Shown: positions 23,600-38,700 of the stretch, in pieces
Layout of the letters: the number at the start of each line of letters is the position of its first letter
Position numbering within the stretch: the first letter of the stretch is position 1
Assembly: GCA_051294375.1 (NCBI GenBank)
Contig: CM119270.1
Span: 322,713-386,712 of the forward strand
DNA from: Paraspadella gotoi
Lineage: Eukaryota; Chaetognatha
Length of the DNA stretch: 64,000 nucleotides
Direction of reading: 5' to 3'
Made by a program: the position numbers and the translations under genes
The notes under the pieces: generated by a model
The model's input: the letters and a program-made list of their open reading frames with translations, nothing else
What the model was told of the DNA's origin: nothing
The model's database searches: none

Positions 23600-26500
23600 T
23601 CATGTCTGTTCCCAATCAATCCCAACCAACCAACTAGCTTAAGCGTACTTTAAGTTAACTAACTCAATAACTCATTAACAAAGAAGCCAATGCCAACCAG
23701 ACAAAGGTACAAGAAGGACAAACACACACTCAAGACAAACCGAACCAAGCGCGCAGTACTCTAATTTAGACTACTAACGAGAAACTAACTTAGGACAAAG
23801 GTAAGCTGAAGGTAACATAACTAACGTTAGGCCAAGGTCAACCAACCTAAGAGCAACCAACGAACGCGAAGACAGCGGCAACGTAACGAACCAACCAACG
23901 CGCGAAGAGCAAGGCAACAGGAACGCAACCATGTGCTAACTAACCAACGTAATCCACCCAACAACAAACCCACACAATAACTAGACTAACTACTCATTAA
24001 CTAACCAACTAAAGTAATTGCTAAAGAATAGGAAGAAAAGACAATTTGTGCTGTATATTGGATTCTAATGTGCGTTGCTTAGAGTGTGTTATTATAAAAA
24101 AGAGAGCTTAAGACAATAGTTGTAACACGAGGAACGGAGAAGGAAGACCACGAAAGAAGGTAAGGGTAGTACACAAAGGTAAAGTTAGATATAAAATATA
24201 TAAAGTATAATCAGAAGGAAACTAGAAGGGATATTGAAGAGAACGGCGCTAAAAGTGGATATTGAAGTTCGCAACTGGTTGTGTTGGTAGAGAAAGTGAG
24301 ATGGATAGGAGTGTGGTAATGTTAGATTAAAAGGGTTATGTGTTGAGGTTGGTGGGGGGAGTTGGGGGCTGGGGGTAGTGTGTGGTGGCTCGTGGGGGGG
24401 AGTGTGGTACTGTGATCTGCACGGAAGAAGGTTGGGATGTAGAGAGTCAATGTAGAAGCGGTAAGGCGGATATGGCGTGAGGTTGTTGGAGAGGTATGGC
24501 TTGATTGGTGTTAAGGGTAAGGAGGTAGAAGTGGTGTAGGGGGGTAGAAGGAATAGAGGTGACGTTAGAATAGGTGCAGAAAGGAGAGGTGAAGGTCGGT
24601 GTTAGTGTTGGGCTTGATCGGAGAGGTTAATGTTGTTGTGATTGGTGTGTGCTGGTGCGATTTGAGTTGGGAGTGGTTGGATGATGTCGGTTGAGGTGGG
24701 TGTTATGCGGGGTAAGGTGGAGACAGATGAGAGTGGATGTTGAAAGATTGTAGTGAGGTGACGAAAAAATAATCTAAAAAGATGTTAGAAATAGATGGGC
24801 TAATCTATTGATGAATATATGATATGACTGTGGACAAGAATCGAATAAATAACAATATCGCCCACCCATCGGGTACATAAAACATTGTTCTTTTTTTTAT
24901 TATTTTTATTTGTTTATTTTTTGTTTTTATTTGTTTTTTATTTTTTTAATATTTATTTTTTTTTTTTTTATTCCTTTTTTTTTTTTTTTTTGTTTTTTTT
25001 ATCTTTTTTTTTATATAGAGATTTGTGTGTTTTTTAATATTTATTTCGTTTTTTGTGTATTTGTTTGTGTTTCGCGTGTGTGTTTTTGTGTGTGGTGTGG
25101 TGGTGTGTTGTATTTCTAATCACAATATGCTCACATATGCAGCACGGCAATTGAAGTGTACATATCACAAAAAGCAACAGACATGGAGTTAGGTGCCCCG
25201 ATAGCGTGGTAGCTGAAATGACTGAAGACGGAGGATGAGCAGCGAAAGACAGGGGAGGGACGCTGAGGCGTAACACAGGAGGACCGAAAGGGGAAGTACA
25301 GTGTACTAGTGATAAGGCTATCGCGGGTGAACGATGATCAAGGAGAGCTAGAAGGGACAGGGAACAGGGGAAAGAAACACATAGAGGGCACAAACCAAGA
25401 AGAGTAAGCTAAACAGGCGGTGCGTTATGAGGTGACGAACAGAAGAGGTCTCGAGGGAATAATTAGGTATGCTGAGAGCATACTCCTGTCCGTAGATTGA
25501 ATTGAAGATCACCGAATACGATGAAGAATCGAGTAAACAGTGTAGAAGGAGGGACGATAAAGATAAGAGACCAGTAACGATCTAGAGGTAACGATGGACA
25601 ACTCACGAACTAGCTATAGAACAAATGACGGAAGTCTGTTGATGGGGGTATTAGGGAGTAGTGATGACGACATAGTAATAAATTATTGGATAAATGGAAG
25701 AAATATCGAAAAGGTACCGTGTGCTGCGCTGAGGGGGGTGCCAAGCTAGAGTAGTGAGGTTGCGGACTGAGATCAGTGTAGGTCAAGAGAGGCCGGTAAT
25801 CACGAGAGTATCGGAAGGTAAGAGAGAGACGGATTAACAACACACGAAAAAAACTAGGAAAGAATTTAGAATGAAAACCTAGTAATAGAGCTGGAGTTAT
25901 TATAAATATTACAGAACAGAAACGTATATAGAAAACGAATGAAGAAGCAAAAACCAGAGGAGGAGCAACGACATAGATGGAATGGAGAATACCAACGAAC
26001 AAGCAACAAGAACTAACCACCAACGCACTAACCAACCAACACAACCAACCTAAACTAACATCACAAACTAAGTAACTAGTAACAACTACTAACTCATTGT
26101 AATAACCCAACCCAATCGCAACCACCAACATGAAACAACAACCACCAACCAAAAACCAACCAACTAGACCTAATTAACGTCACTATGTAACGATAACTTA
26201 TCTAACTAACTATATTAGCGCAACCAACCAACCAACCAATCACCCAGACCAACCAACCCATCCTTCTCAACCAACCACCTAACCCACCAAGCATACCAAC
26301 CAACAATAGGATAGGGGAAAATTCTAATTAACTTTTTTGTCCTTAGGTTGTTGTTCTTCTTTCTTAATTTTTTCTCTTTTTTTCCCAGGTGATTTTACCC
26401 CTGTATGGTAGCATGTACCTAAGGTGTGCGTCGTTCGAATCGCCTACTGTTGTAGATACTTACCTCGCACATTTCCTCTTTTGCGTATAATAACTAACTA
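23600..26500. repeat. copy A block spanning the 347-N gap of copy B; AACC/AACT-rich and GT-rich low complexity
   Basis: Starts and ends in AACCAACC/AACTAACT words (23600-24020 and 25990-26310), as copy B does on the left side of its gap at 44372. In between are G-rich GGTTGGTGG sequence (24290-24740), T-rich sequence (24890-25020) and GA-rich sequence. No gene is supported. If A and B are the same locus, the gap in B is much larger than its 347 N. Confidence 0.55.
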
Positions 26501-29500
26501 GTTCACCTTCGCCTCTTTTTCTTTCGTCCCGGGAAAATTGTGGAATGAAAGAAATATAAATTGTAGATTTCGAGGGCTAAAGTTACGTCAGGTTGAGGGA
26601 GAAAAAAAGAAAAAAAATTATACATCGGAAAAAAAAAATGCTTGGAAAACTTTATGTATAAATAAAATTGGGTCGAGTAGCTTAAACAAAAAAAATATAT
26701 TTTGTACTTTTAGACGAATAAAGTGCGTTTAATATGAAATTGATTATTCATACTTTTAATCTTGATTCCTATGATGTCGCGCGTTAGTGGGTGGGTGAGT
26801 GCGGAGAGGTTGCGTGATGAGTGTCAGGCGGGCTGCGGCCGCGTGGGTTCGAGGACTGTGCGTAGGGATGGGGTTCTTGTTTAACGCTCTGTCTTCAATG
26901 TGTTGGTCTTTTGTTGTTCGGCTGTTGGGTCATTAGTTATGTGGTTGTCGGAGGCAGTGATCATATCAGTGCATAAACCGGTGCTATCGGCTCGTCGTGC
27001 ATCGTCGTCGTCATTCTCGTCGTCATCGGATCCGTCGTTGTCAGTTGTCGGATTTTGTTGTCATCATCGGGGTCATCGGCTGATCGACGTCTTGCATTGG
27101 TCATTGGTCATGCATCGGTGAGCCGTCATTCATCGACGTCATCGGGTCGTCCGTCGATCGCGTCGTGCGTCTCTTGTGCGCCCAGAGATTTAAACGAGTT
27201 TATAACCAGAAACATTTCTCGTCCACATTTGAGTTATCTTGTTTGGTTTTTTTTTTAGTCCTTTTTCTCTATGTGAGGAGTTTATGATTCATCTGCTATC
27301 TCTCGTCTGGCTCTCGTCTGCTCTCTCCTCGTCTCTCTGCTTCTGCTCTCGTCTCCTCTCTCTCTCTCTCTCTTCAGCTGCTCTCTCTCTCACTTTTATG
27401 CCTCTTTCTTTTTTTCTTTGTCTTTTGTTCTTAAGATGCTACTAGAGCGAACTGACTATACATAGAGACAGCGAAATTGTAATGAAAGGTAGATAGAGTA
27501 GATTCAGATATTGGATGTAATGTAACATCTAAACATTAGAATAATCGTGTCGGGCTTGTTAATCATGTCTACAGTGGGAGAAAAACGACAGACAGACAAA
27601 TTCTACAAGAAACGATTTTACTGACATACTGTGCGGACGAGAGAGAGAGAGAAGAGAATGAGAGAGGAGATGAGAAGAGAGAGGGAGAGAGAAAAGATGA
27701 GGGAGAGCTGCAAGTGAATTTGAAATCATGTTCCGTAAACGAATTTTTGGAAATCATTGATGAAAGTGCTCCATTTACTGGAGCGAAGGAGGGAGGAAGA
27801 AGGAGAGAAAGGATGAGGAGGAGTTAGGGAGATAGGAAAGGGAGGGGAGTAAGAGGACGAGGAGAGGGAGTATAAGGGAGGAAGGAGGGAACGAGTGATA
27901 GCGAGAGGAAGATAGGAGGAGGAGGGAATTATATAAAAAGAGGTGTAGAATGAGTATGGAATAAAAGTAACAAATAGAAAAGAATAACAGAAAATATGTA
28001 CAGAAGAAAACATAATTGATATTATTAGTTGTTAATTTTTCCATACATAGTATTTATCGATGAATGGACATCTTCTCATTTGTAACTAGGAACAGAAAAT
28101 CTAAACACCGCACTATCAATAGCAACGAACGATTATGAAATCAATGGGGAACTTTCATGTTTATTTCTTTTTCCAATGTTGGAACTTTCTCTCCGCCATA
28201 TTTATTTTCTGGGTATATCGGCTATGAATTCGCGTGAAATCTGCAAAGTCTGAGAAGCTGAAGAAGAGAGAGAGGAGAGAGAGAGTGAGAGCAGAGAGGA
28301 AGAGAGGAGAAGGAGAGAGAGAGAGGGGAGTGGAGAATGAAATGATGAAAAGTAGACAGAGGAGAGAGAGGAGGAGGGAGAGAGAGAGGGAGAGAGAGAG
28401 AGAGAGAAAAGGTAAAGAAGAAAAGCAGACTTCTTTTTTATTTCTGTGTTGAAAAGAAAAGAAGGGAGGAAAAGATACGTACGAATAAGGGGAGATGAAA
28501 CCAGCAAGAGAAGTAGAGATGAGAGAGAGAGAGTAGAGAGGAGACGATAGTAGGAGGAAGAGAGAAGATGAGATGAGGAGAGAGAGGAGAGAGGAGAGAG
28601 GGAGGAGAGAAAAGAGATAAAGGAGAGAAGGAAGCGAGTGGCGGGTGGGCTGTGCCGTAGACGAGGAGAGGAAAGTCGGCCGTGTAAATTACGGCCGGCC
28701 TGTCCGCCGGAAGGTTTATTATAATTCAATCCTAAAGAAAGAGCAGGACAGAAGAAAGAGAAATAAAGTATAAAGAGAGAATTAGACAGAATGGTAAGAA
28801 AAAATAAACGCGAGAGATACAAGAAAGACGAAAGAAGAAATAAGAATGGAAAGAATGGAAAGAAAGAAAAGAAGAAAAGAAAGAGAGAAAAAAAGATAGT
28901 GGAAGAAGAAAGAAAAAAGAGAAAGGAAGATAGAATATGCAAAGCAAGAATTATGAGAAAGAGAAGAGAAGAAACACTAATAGTCTAGCAAGGAATAGTA
29001 GTTGGGCGGACTGAGGTAAGGTAAGAACAGAGTAGAAAGGGAAATAAGTAAATGAGAGGAAAGAAAGAAGGAAAAGGCCATGAGCTCGAAGGGGGGAGTG
29101 CCGAATATGCTGGGATGAAAAGAATGAAGAGGTTAAAAAGATATAGTAAAGAAATTTAGATACAAGTAGAACAATAAGACAGATTATATGAACTAGCGGA
29201 GAATGATAGAGATCTGTTAAGGATAAATAGAGGACCAAGGCATGTCTTTTGTTATGAAATCGATCTCTGCTCTCTCTTTCGTCGTCTCTCTCTGCTCTGG
29301 TTTGCTCAGTTCTTTTTCTCTCGTGTCTCTCCTCTGTTTTAACTCGCACAGAAAATTCACATTGCTCTCGATCTCGGAGTGTTCACTCTCTTTGCTCGCT
29401 TGCTCACGATCTGCGAGGCTCTGTCTAGTTCGTCGCTCGTCCGTTGTATGTGGCTGCGTTCTCGCTTGCGTCGTCGTGGTCTGTCGTACTATCATGATGT

Positions 29501-31033
29501 CACATGTGTCGTCTCCTCGTCTTCTCTCTCTCTCTCTGTCGTGCTTCGTCTTCTGTCGTACCGTGCTGTGAGCGCTTTGCAGTTACGGGCGTTCCCATGA
29601 GGTTGTTTGCTCCTCTCATTACCCGCGAAAACGTGAAGTCTTCATCCTTCAACATTGCAGCGAGTGCGTTCTCTGTCGGGTCTCTGTCTGCGTCGTCGCA
29701 TCGTTCCAGTTCTCTCTCCTCTTCTCTCTCGTCTCTCGTCTCTCTCTCTGTTCTCGTCTAGGGATATTCTTGGTCTCGTACGTGTTGTTCTGTGTTGTCG
29801 GCGTGCTGCCTTTCTCTTTCTTTCCCATGCGGCGTTACGTGGTTCTCATTTCGTATCTGCCTCTCTAATATCACAGGGCTTTTTGTGTCTGGGGGTGCTG
29901 GGGGGTGTTTGTTGGGTTGAGAACGTCGGAGACACGTTTAGAGAAATACGGTTGTGGACTAAAGTGTTGGCCACTGTTGTCTGAAAGCAGGTTGTTCGAC
30001 ACTTGTTCTTTGAGCTCGAATTAGTTGTGTTTCGAAAACGGTGACATCGTTGTCCACAACGCCCGGTTGTCACCATCTGAAACCATATTGGTTTGTTGCC
30101 GAAGGTGTGTTAAAAAACTTTGTCATTTGTGAAAGTTAAGCAAAGGATCAAGAAGAGTTCCCTAATTGATCTTAAAACGTGTTTCAGACTGGATGTTCAT
30201 TGGCCTGGTTTAAATTACGCACGCATGCTGGAATTATTTTGTGGAAGAAAAGAAAATTGCTTTTCATCCGATAATGTGTCTTGGGCTCTCAGCCTCTTTC
30301 TCTCCTCCACGCGTTCCCCTCCCCTGCACCCATGCTCCTCTCTCTGTCGTTTGGTGTATCTCTCTCGCGCTTCGTCTACTCGGTCTCTCCTTCTTCTCTC
30401 TCTTGTCTCGGGTTCGCGTTCTTGCTGTCGTCTGTGATGCGACTTGTCCCTTCGGGAATTTAATGACGGCCTGCGTGGTCCGGTTGCGTTCTCCAAGTGC
30501 AGTTGCGAAGCGCAATTGACTTGTTTCTGCTCTGTCCGGACGTTGGCGTATTTTCCTTCGCTCTCCGTCGGTCTTCTGCTCGGTCTCGTCTCCTCTCTCG
30601 TATCTCTCCGGTCTCTCTCTCTGCTGTCCTCGATCTCTCGTCTGCTCTCTCCTGGTTTCCTGGACCTTCGTTGTCTCGGGTGTTGTCTGGTCGTCCGTCG
30701 TTTTCTGTTATGTCTTATTTATAAAGGACTATATAGTAAAATAGGAAATGTTAAAATTCAAGAAGACATAATGTTAGATAGAGAAATTGCAGTCAATAAT
30801 AAGAATACTGAATATGCATTCAATTAGTGAAATGTAAATTGAATAAAGTTTTGAGACTTGAGAATTTTAGAAGTTTCTATTTTAATTTTAGCAATGATGT
30901 TGAAGATTAGAGGATGTCATTCGGGTATTAAGTTAGGAACAGAGATTAGGTCGCTTTCGTGAATATTTCGCAGCTGAACCTGCGTTCCCGATTGCGCTCG
31001 CGATTTCTCTAACTGCTGAGTATTTGAAGGCGT

Positions 31034-31738
31034 AGAAAATTCTGAAGATTTAACTTTAATTAAAGATGTCTAAAATGGTGAGGAACGACTACAAGCATGA
31101 AGGGTCTAGATGAACATTTATGAATAAGAAACGTTTATAAATAAATTTTTAACAATTTGACATCGGGCAGTAGGCCAGTTTTATACGCTAGTACTAAACC
31201 AATAAATGTTATAAATTTCCAAAATAGGTTTTTCTGGCTAAGATTTTTTTTGGCAGATTTGGATGGCGTCATAAGAAGTTGATAAAAAGAAAATAATTAA
31301 CTCTTTGTGTTGAAAATTCCTTATTAAGTGGGGAGTTCAAAATCGAAAGGAAGGCCGGTATAGTTTTAGAGCTGAAAATGATTAAGGTGTTTTTTATATT
31401 CAGTAAGATATATTTTTGTAGAGTTTTTGAACGCCAGCTTAATGAAGGAATTTTTAAAAAATGATTTATATTGATGTTCTTTTAATCAACTTTGTTGGTG
31501 ACGAGGAATTCAAGGATCTGCAATGTCGAAATTAAGGAAAAGCGCTATTGTTGAAAATTTTCCCATTTGTGAGGATAGTATACTATATTATAAATATAGC
31601 CTACTGGCGAAAAATTAAAAAACATAAAATGGATTTTTTTACAAATTTAATGTTCACTGATTGGTATGTTGTTGCATAATTGACTTTTGAATTTGTCGTA
31701 GGTAGACTTTCACTACGCTCTACTTGAGTATTCGTACA
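31034..31738. other. 0.7-kb block in copy A absent from copy B
   Basis: Copy B passes directly from CTGAGTATTGAAG to CGGGAGCCGACC at about 48300-48315. In copy A the same two sides are separated by about 700 bases, with GAGTATT present at both edges (31017 and 31724). The block is AT-rich and holds no supported gene. Confidence 0.55.
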
Positions 31739-33549
31739 AGCGGGGAGCCGACCGAAATTCAAAATTGAGTGGCGATATGGACTTTAGCAACGTAAGTGCG
31801 AGAATACTGGAATAGAAAGATGGTGTTTCTGGGTTTTGCACTGGATATTTATCACATAGATGAAATTATACTCGGTTCATTATAATTTTTAGGTCTCTTC
31901 TTTTTTTTCTATTCTGTTGTTTTCTTTCCTTCTTTGATTTTTCGTTTATTTAATTATTCTTTATTTTTTCTTTGCCTTTAGCTTATTCTTGGTTTTCATT
32001 CTCACTTCTCTCTTCCTTATTCTATTGCTTTGTGCACTTTCTCTCTTTCCGTCTTCTATGTCATCTTTCCTTAGTCTGTTCTCCGCATATCGATCTTCCA
32101 AAATGTTACCACTGGACATGCAAAAAAGGTTAGGGTTGTCCTCATCTTACTTATGAACATCCCAATTGACTATAGGCTTAATCTGTCTATGGATTTGTCT
32201 CAACTCCTATAGTCATTTTTTATTTGTGGGAACTGGGAGTAAATTAATAGTAAGTTATGTAAGTATATTAATAGAAATTTATGACTTAATGTATTGTATA
32301 TCCTAATACTTGTCAATTTTATCATTTATTCTACCGTCGGTTTACTCTTATGAGTTATATTGTTAAATATACAGAAGTGTGCTTGTTGAACGGAAGGATT
32401 TTTTACAACTTTTTTCGCCGTTATATCTTGTTCAGAGCAGCTCACTGCTGCAACTTCATCTTGTCTTCACTCCTCAACTTGAAGCTCAGTCGAACCTGGC
32501 GTGTTCCACATCTCCTGCTTTGTTTAGCGAGCGCCTCGGCCTTTGGTCACGTAGATAGTAGAAAAGAAACGGTGAATGCGTGAACCAAAATTTGTGAACA
32601 GTTTTAAAGAAAGATTTTGAAGGAAAATGGGAAGTTAAGAGTAGTATAGTGGGCTCGAAATTGTAATTATTTTTTTAAATTATATGAGGTAAGTCAATTT
32701 ACAAGTTTGTTACATAATAATTTTAACAAAAGTTGTAGTCTAAACAATAGTCTCAGCCTGTTAAGCTAAGTAGAGAGCGAGGTTTATTATGATTTTGTGT
32801 TAACCTTGTTGGGTGTTAATATAGGGATTGCAAGTTAGATGACGAATGAGGGTTATTAAAGATTAGTGAGTAGATTAAAAAAATAATCGATTTTTATGGA
32901 GTTTGTATTGTATTGTGGAAATTTATTTCCTTCATGCTGCCTATTCGTAGTGAATGCTGGTTGCAGTGCGGGACATCATAAGAAGTTGGGTTAAATATAA
33001 TGATCAGTGTCTTCGAGTATTACGGCTTTGCGCTAGTTCTCTCTGGGGGTGCGGGAATGGAGAGAGAGGAGAAGAGGAGTAGAATGCGTGCTTGTGTTGT
33101 TTGGGACATTAAAGGATGAGACTGGCCTCTTAAGTTCTGCGGCATCTTTTCTTTATTACTCTTCTATGCTTGGTGATGAGCAGGGGTATTTGTCCTGGTT
33201 CGTCCGTGTCGTTCTGTCGATGTTCATTTCTCTCTCTCGTTCCTTTCTCTCTCTCTCGGCTTCTCTGTTTTCTCTCTCTATCTCGGGTGTTGGTTATGGT
33301 GTATGTACTCTTTTGGTAGGGCGGTGAGTGATGTCATGACGCGCTCATTTTGTTCGGCTGAGTAGTATATCGGGCTCGGAGAGCGGATCGTCATGTTGAG
33401 TTGCAGATATGCGATTGGTCACCGAAGTTGAAGGGTGGGTCAGATAAAGACAACAAAATCATACAACAACTCAGTTGTTGAATTGACTTTGCAGTTGGGC
33501 TGATACGGTTGGCGACATACGGAATCAACACTGGTATTTTAGGTGGTTC

Positions 33550-33750
33550 ATGTGAGGGTAGAGAAAGAAACTAAAAAAGGAAAGATAAGATAGAAAAGAA
33601 AGAAAAAAAGAAAAAGAAGAGAAAGAGAGAAAGAATAGAAAGAAAGAAGAGAAGGAAAGAAAGAAAGAGGAAGAAATGAAAGAAAAGAAAGATAAGAAAG
33701 AAATGAAAGAAGAAAAAAGAGGAATAGAGAAGAGAAAAGTAGAAAAAGAT
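33550..33750. repeat. AAAG-rich tract (noisy)
   Basis: Corresponds to the clean (AAAG)n of copy B at 49770-49920, but is interrupted by extra bases throughout. Confidence 0.85.
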
Positions 33751-35740
33751 CCACCACTTAGCACTTCGGGTGCTGCTGGCGATGAATATTGCTGGAAGCC
33801 GCCGCCGCCGTCGGCGCAGGCCCGCTCGTAACAGTAATCTTTTGTCGAACAGTACGTTAAAGATTCGGTTTTAACGTTTAATAAAACACGTGAGATCAAA
33901 AAAGGGAAATTAATGAAAAGTTCTTCTTCTCTCTTTCCTTTTCTCTCTTCTCCTCTCTCTCTCGTCAGTCTTCGTCTCTCTCTCTCTCTTCTTTCTCTCC
34001 TCTTCTCGTCATCTCTCTCCTTGTTAATGATTAACAGTTTTTAAACTGGATAAAGCTAATAAAAAAGCTAGAGGATCTTTTCGGGAAATTATATTTGCAT
34101 GGCAGCTATATTCCTGTTGTTTTTTTCAAGTTCTGTCGATCGTCAGTCAGGGTCGCTACTCTTCATTAAAACACATTTCGTCAACAAAATGACAAGCCAG
34201 GTATTTAGTAAAAACAGGGCGTCTGAATATAATAAATTGGGAAGATTTATAAAAAAGTAAAGATTTAATGTACTAATTGAATAACGATAATACTTTTAAA
34301 ATTATTTCTTGCTTTAGTTAGTAAGAGAAACAACTATATAAATGCGAGGTTTCTTATAACCCAGCATATAAACCTGATGGTCCGATGTTGTGTATGGGGG
34401 ATTTTAAGTAGAGAATCAGTGAGAATTTGGACGCACAAGCGCGCGGCGTTCCACAGTCTTAACCTCTGATAGAGCCGAGCGGAGAGAGAGAGGGAGAGTG
34501 AGTAGAAGGGAGAGAGAGGGGGATGGGAGGCTTAGGAGTGTCTGGTGATTGGTCTTTCTATGGATATTCTGATGTTGGGTGAAGCTACCTCATTATCATC
34601 ATGGAGGGACGAATGTATTGCCCAGGGTGAAGGAGAGGAAGTCCCTGAGAGGTGCATTATTTTACGTCTCTCTCTTTCTCTCTCTCTCGTCTCTCTGTTT
34701 CTCGTCTCGCGTCTTTTCCTTCTCCTCCCTTTAACAATTATATAGAATAAGCCCATTTTTCGCACCATGTTTTTCTAAGAAAAAAAAATTAACGCTATTC
34801 GCGCTCTTCTGTTTGCGTAAATTTATCTAGGCTAGTTGAAGGGGTTACTTTTTAGTTAATGTTAGTTAAGATCTTGCGTTTAAAAAAAAATTGTTGGTTG
34901 GATTCAAACTGTTGAATGTAGTTTTTAAACTTTCAAAGTTTAATCGAATAAATAAGTGAACCCGATATTTGGGGGTCCTGTTGGTTGCTACCCGAGTATT
35001 CATAAGAATTGATTGAATTAAGTACAATCGTAGTTTGATGAAGAAGGGAGAGAGAGAGAGGAGAGAGATATTTAATGCGAGGAGCAGAATTTGATCAAAA
35101 CGGGGAGCTAGAAATTAGTTCCGGATTTCACTGCGGATACGTCGAAATCGCGGGGCCCGCCGGGGAGCCCGGGTTGATACTCCCGGGGGATCTAATTTTT
35201 CTCTATCGTTGTTGATATTCGAGTGGCCGCTGGAATGTGTTAGAAGTTCCGTTTTTTTAGTCAGCACTCCGCTGGTGATTCTAGTAATTCAATTCTTCGG
35301 GAATTGTTTTTGTTGTCCTCGTCTGTCGTATGATATATAATAAATATGTCTGTATTGTTAATTGATGTCTGTAGTTGTGTCTCTCGTGGATAGTTCATTA
35401 TTATGGATAGAAAAAAATTGAAATTTGTTCTTTGAAAAGGCGTATCATTCGAAAATTTTGTATTTGGAGAATAAATGAGAATGAAGCAAAGAGGAGGAAG
35501 AGGTAGGAGAGGAGGAAGAGAGGAGGAGGAAGTATCTGATTGATTGCAAGTATTGTTTTGAACGGTCTGCATCGCTGATTGGATTCCAAGTATTTTAAAC
35601 CGGTCGCTCGTTGATTGGTCAGTTCCTTAATGACTTGTTATCGAAAGGAGAATGGTGCTTACCGTAAACTATAAGGCTTTCTATTTCAAGTTTTTTTATT
35701 CATTGTGTTGATTATCGTTATTGTTTATTATTAAAAAATC

Positions 35741-38700
35741 TTAAAAGTCATGAAAGATCGGAGGCCGGCTTGTCGATAGTAACCAAATATTGATGCGATG
35801 ATAACCAAGATATTGATGCGGATGATAAGCCAAATAGTGAGACGCGATGTATAGACGATAATTGATGCGATGATATTACAGAAAAGTGATCGTGGATGGT
35901 GATCAGAAGTGAGAAGGTCAAATGATTGATGGCGATGATGAGTCATAGTGCATTGGATTATAGATGATAGATGTTGCATGTCTTGATTACGGATGATACG
36001 GTCATGTCGCATTGATGGCGATGTGATACTAGGTCAGCATTTCGCGATTGACGGGGGTGTGTGCGTGTGGTGCTGGCGGGAATTCGATTCATGCGTTAAT
36101 AGTAAAACAGAACAAGATGCGGTAGGTATGAGGTGGAAAAAGAGAGAGAGGAGGAGAGTAGAGAGAGAGAATGAAGAGAGAGGAGAAGAGACGGGGAGAT
36201 GAGAGAGGGGGCTGGACAGTTGTGTCCGGGCCCGAAGGCTTGTGGAACTGATGGTGCGATCTTGATTCAAGGGTGAACTTTAGGCTGAGAGAGGAATATG
36301 TTAGTGTGTTAAAATAGGTAAGAGACATATTGTTATTTGGGTTTTACCTGATGTAGTTTAACTGGGAAGTATAAGAGTGAGGGCAATGTTTTTAAAGTTG
36401 AGGGAAGCAGGATCTTGTAAAATCTTAATGGCAGTAGGTATACTTGATTGAAACTTGTGAGGGGTGGATTTCTAATTTGCTCTTAAGATGTTAAAAGGGA
36501 AGGTTATCATTATAATTTGAGGAGCAATGATATTAACTATATGTGTTATTAAATATTAATATTGGGTTATGAAATGATTAAAGTATTGTAGAGTCTGAAG
36601 TTTGTATTTGGCTATTTGTAGTCTAACTAGTGTGTGTATAGGGCTGCCTCATTCCAGAAGACTAACGACTGACTCTCGCGGTCCTCCAAAATTGAGTTGG
36701 TTAGAATAATAAGATCGCAATAAATATTTTAAAGAAGGTAATATATATACATAATAGTGTAGGATTTAAAAGTAGTAGAAGCATTTACTCGGTCATCGCT
36801 GTCTGCAAGCTGACCTGACGTGTGCTTTGTTCTTGAGAGTCGTTGTTGGAGGGAGAGGCGGTTGATCTCTCGCGGTGCTCTTTTCGTCGTCTCGTCGTCT
36901 GGTGGCTGGTGCTGTCTCTCCTGCTCGTCGGGTTCTCTCCGGGTGGCGCTGCAAGGGTTCTTCTTCTGCGGCGTGGCGCGTGCTTGGCTGCGGACTGCTC
37001 TCGTCGTGAGCTCGCAGGGATGGTGTTAGAGGAGAGATGTTTGGGTTCTGGATTGATGGCAAGGAGCGGTCTGATGAGGTTATACATAACGCCGGAAGAC
37101 AGGGGTGTCGCTATGTAAAATAGGAAAGTCGGTTATAAGTGAGAATGGCAAGAATATAAATTTGTGGTGTTCTCTACGTTTTAATAGTAAATGACGCTTG
37201 CATAAATTAAAAGTGTATAGATATTGAAATAAGTAATTTGCAATTTTGCATAATAAAATAGAAAAATAAAAGAGTAGGGGATAAGTTTTTCGGGTATTAA
37301 TTGTTTAAACGAAAGACTTTATCAAGATATATGGGAAGACGGTGTTAATTAAGCGAGCGAGACGCGATGTTGAGGAGAGTTCAATTAGTGTGTGGAGCTG
37401 CCGCTGAAGTATATTTTTTAAGATGATACATATGGATAGATTGGAATTTATAGGTTGGTATGAAAGAATTAATGGAGCTAAAACTAAATTTGGTGTTTGA
37501 TTGAGAGTTAAAATTTCTTGTTTAATTTGGAAAATCATAGTCCATTGAGGAATTTTACTTGTTCGGCATAGTTCGGGAGAGCGCGTGGTGGGAATTGTGT
37601 TTAAGTAAACAGCTAGGGAGTATCTGAGGTAGTGCGGCATGGAGGTGCAGTTGGGGTCTGTGCAGAAGAAGGGTCAGATGAGCTTTGAATATTTCCTAAT
37701 AAGGGGTGACGCAAAACAGTTTTGTGGGTGGACGTTGTAGCCTTGTCGTTCAGGTTTGTATATTATGCTTTAGGATCAAGTGTGTTTAATCTGCGTAGAT
37801 CACGGATCATGGGATATCAACTGATTCGCGTTACATGTGCAAATCTTTTTAAATGTAGTGGCAGTCTTATTGTTATGTATTTCTTGTAATATCTGTTAAT
37901 TTTATTTATCATGGAATTAATCTTCTAGATATATTTTATTGGTTATCTGGTCTGGTGATAATCTCAAGTATGTTTACAGTACTGTTAAGTCGGCCGATAG
38001 TTCATAGTTTATATGGCTGCATGTCTGCGAAAAGTATTTGGGTTCTTAAATAGTAGTAGATAACAGATTGGAAAATATAGGTTGGATAGAACGGGAATCT
38101 ATGAGACTAATAAAGAGAAAATATTTGTTTTTAGTTATGTTTAAGAAATAAATTTTAGAAGGGCAAATAGTGTTGGGATTCAGGAATTGTCCTTATTTTA
38201 ATTTAAGAAAAATCATTTCTTACCTAGGCAATTTCAGTAACATTTTGCTGCTGGTTAAAATCGCAGGCAAAATATTCAGACCGTAAGGTTCACCCGCTTC
38301 GAGATTGATTATGGTTCTCTCGTTTATATATAAGGAATAATCAGTAATTTTTAGAAAAAAAAGCATGCACAGAAAAGTCTCGTGAGTTAAATTTGTGGAG
38401 TTTTGTTATTGAGAAATAAAGCGTGCGGAAGTAAAGGCGATAAATAAAAGTTTTAGAAGGAATAAAAAGAGAGAGAGAAGAGAAAGAGAGAGAGGGATGA
38501 GAGAGGAAAGAGATGACGAGGAAAGGGGAGGGAGAAAGTGAGAAAGAGAGAGAGAGAGGAGTTTTCCCCAAAAGAGGACGGCATTATTAGGTGCACCTCT
38601 CGTTTTATCGGGTTATCCGTTGTCCGTGCGCAACGGCGTCGTGAAATTGTGGTCTATGTTTTGATTTTTTTTTATACACGTAAACGCGTATTAGGATCGA

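Noticed and set aside
26380-26450. tRNA-like sequence with TGGTAGC and GTTCGAATC
   Set aside because: The A-box to B-box distance is only about 27 bases and no stems pair correctly.
28202-28942. 246-codon minus-strand frame
   Set aside because: A Ser/Leu/Phe repeat from GA-rich DNA in copy A; the matching region of copy B has no such frame.
32350-32583. 77-codon frame with mixed composition
   Set aside because: The colinear segment of copy B (about 48870-49080) does not preserve the frame.
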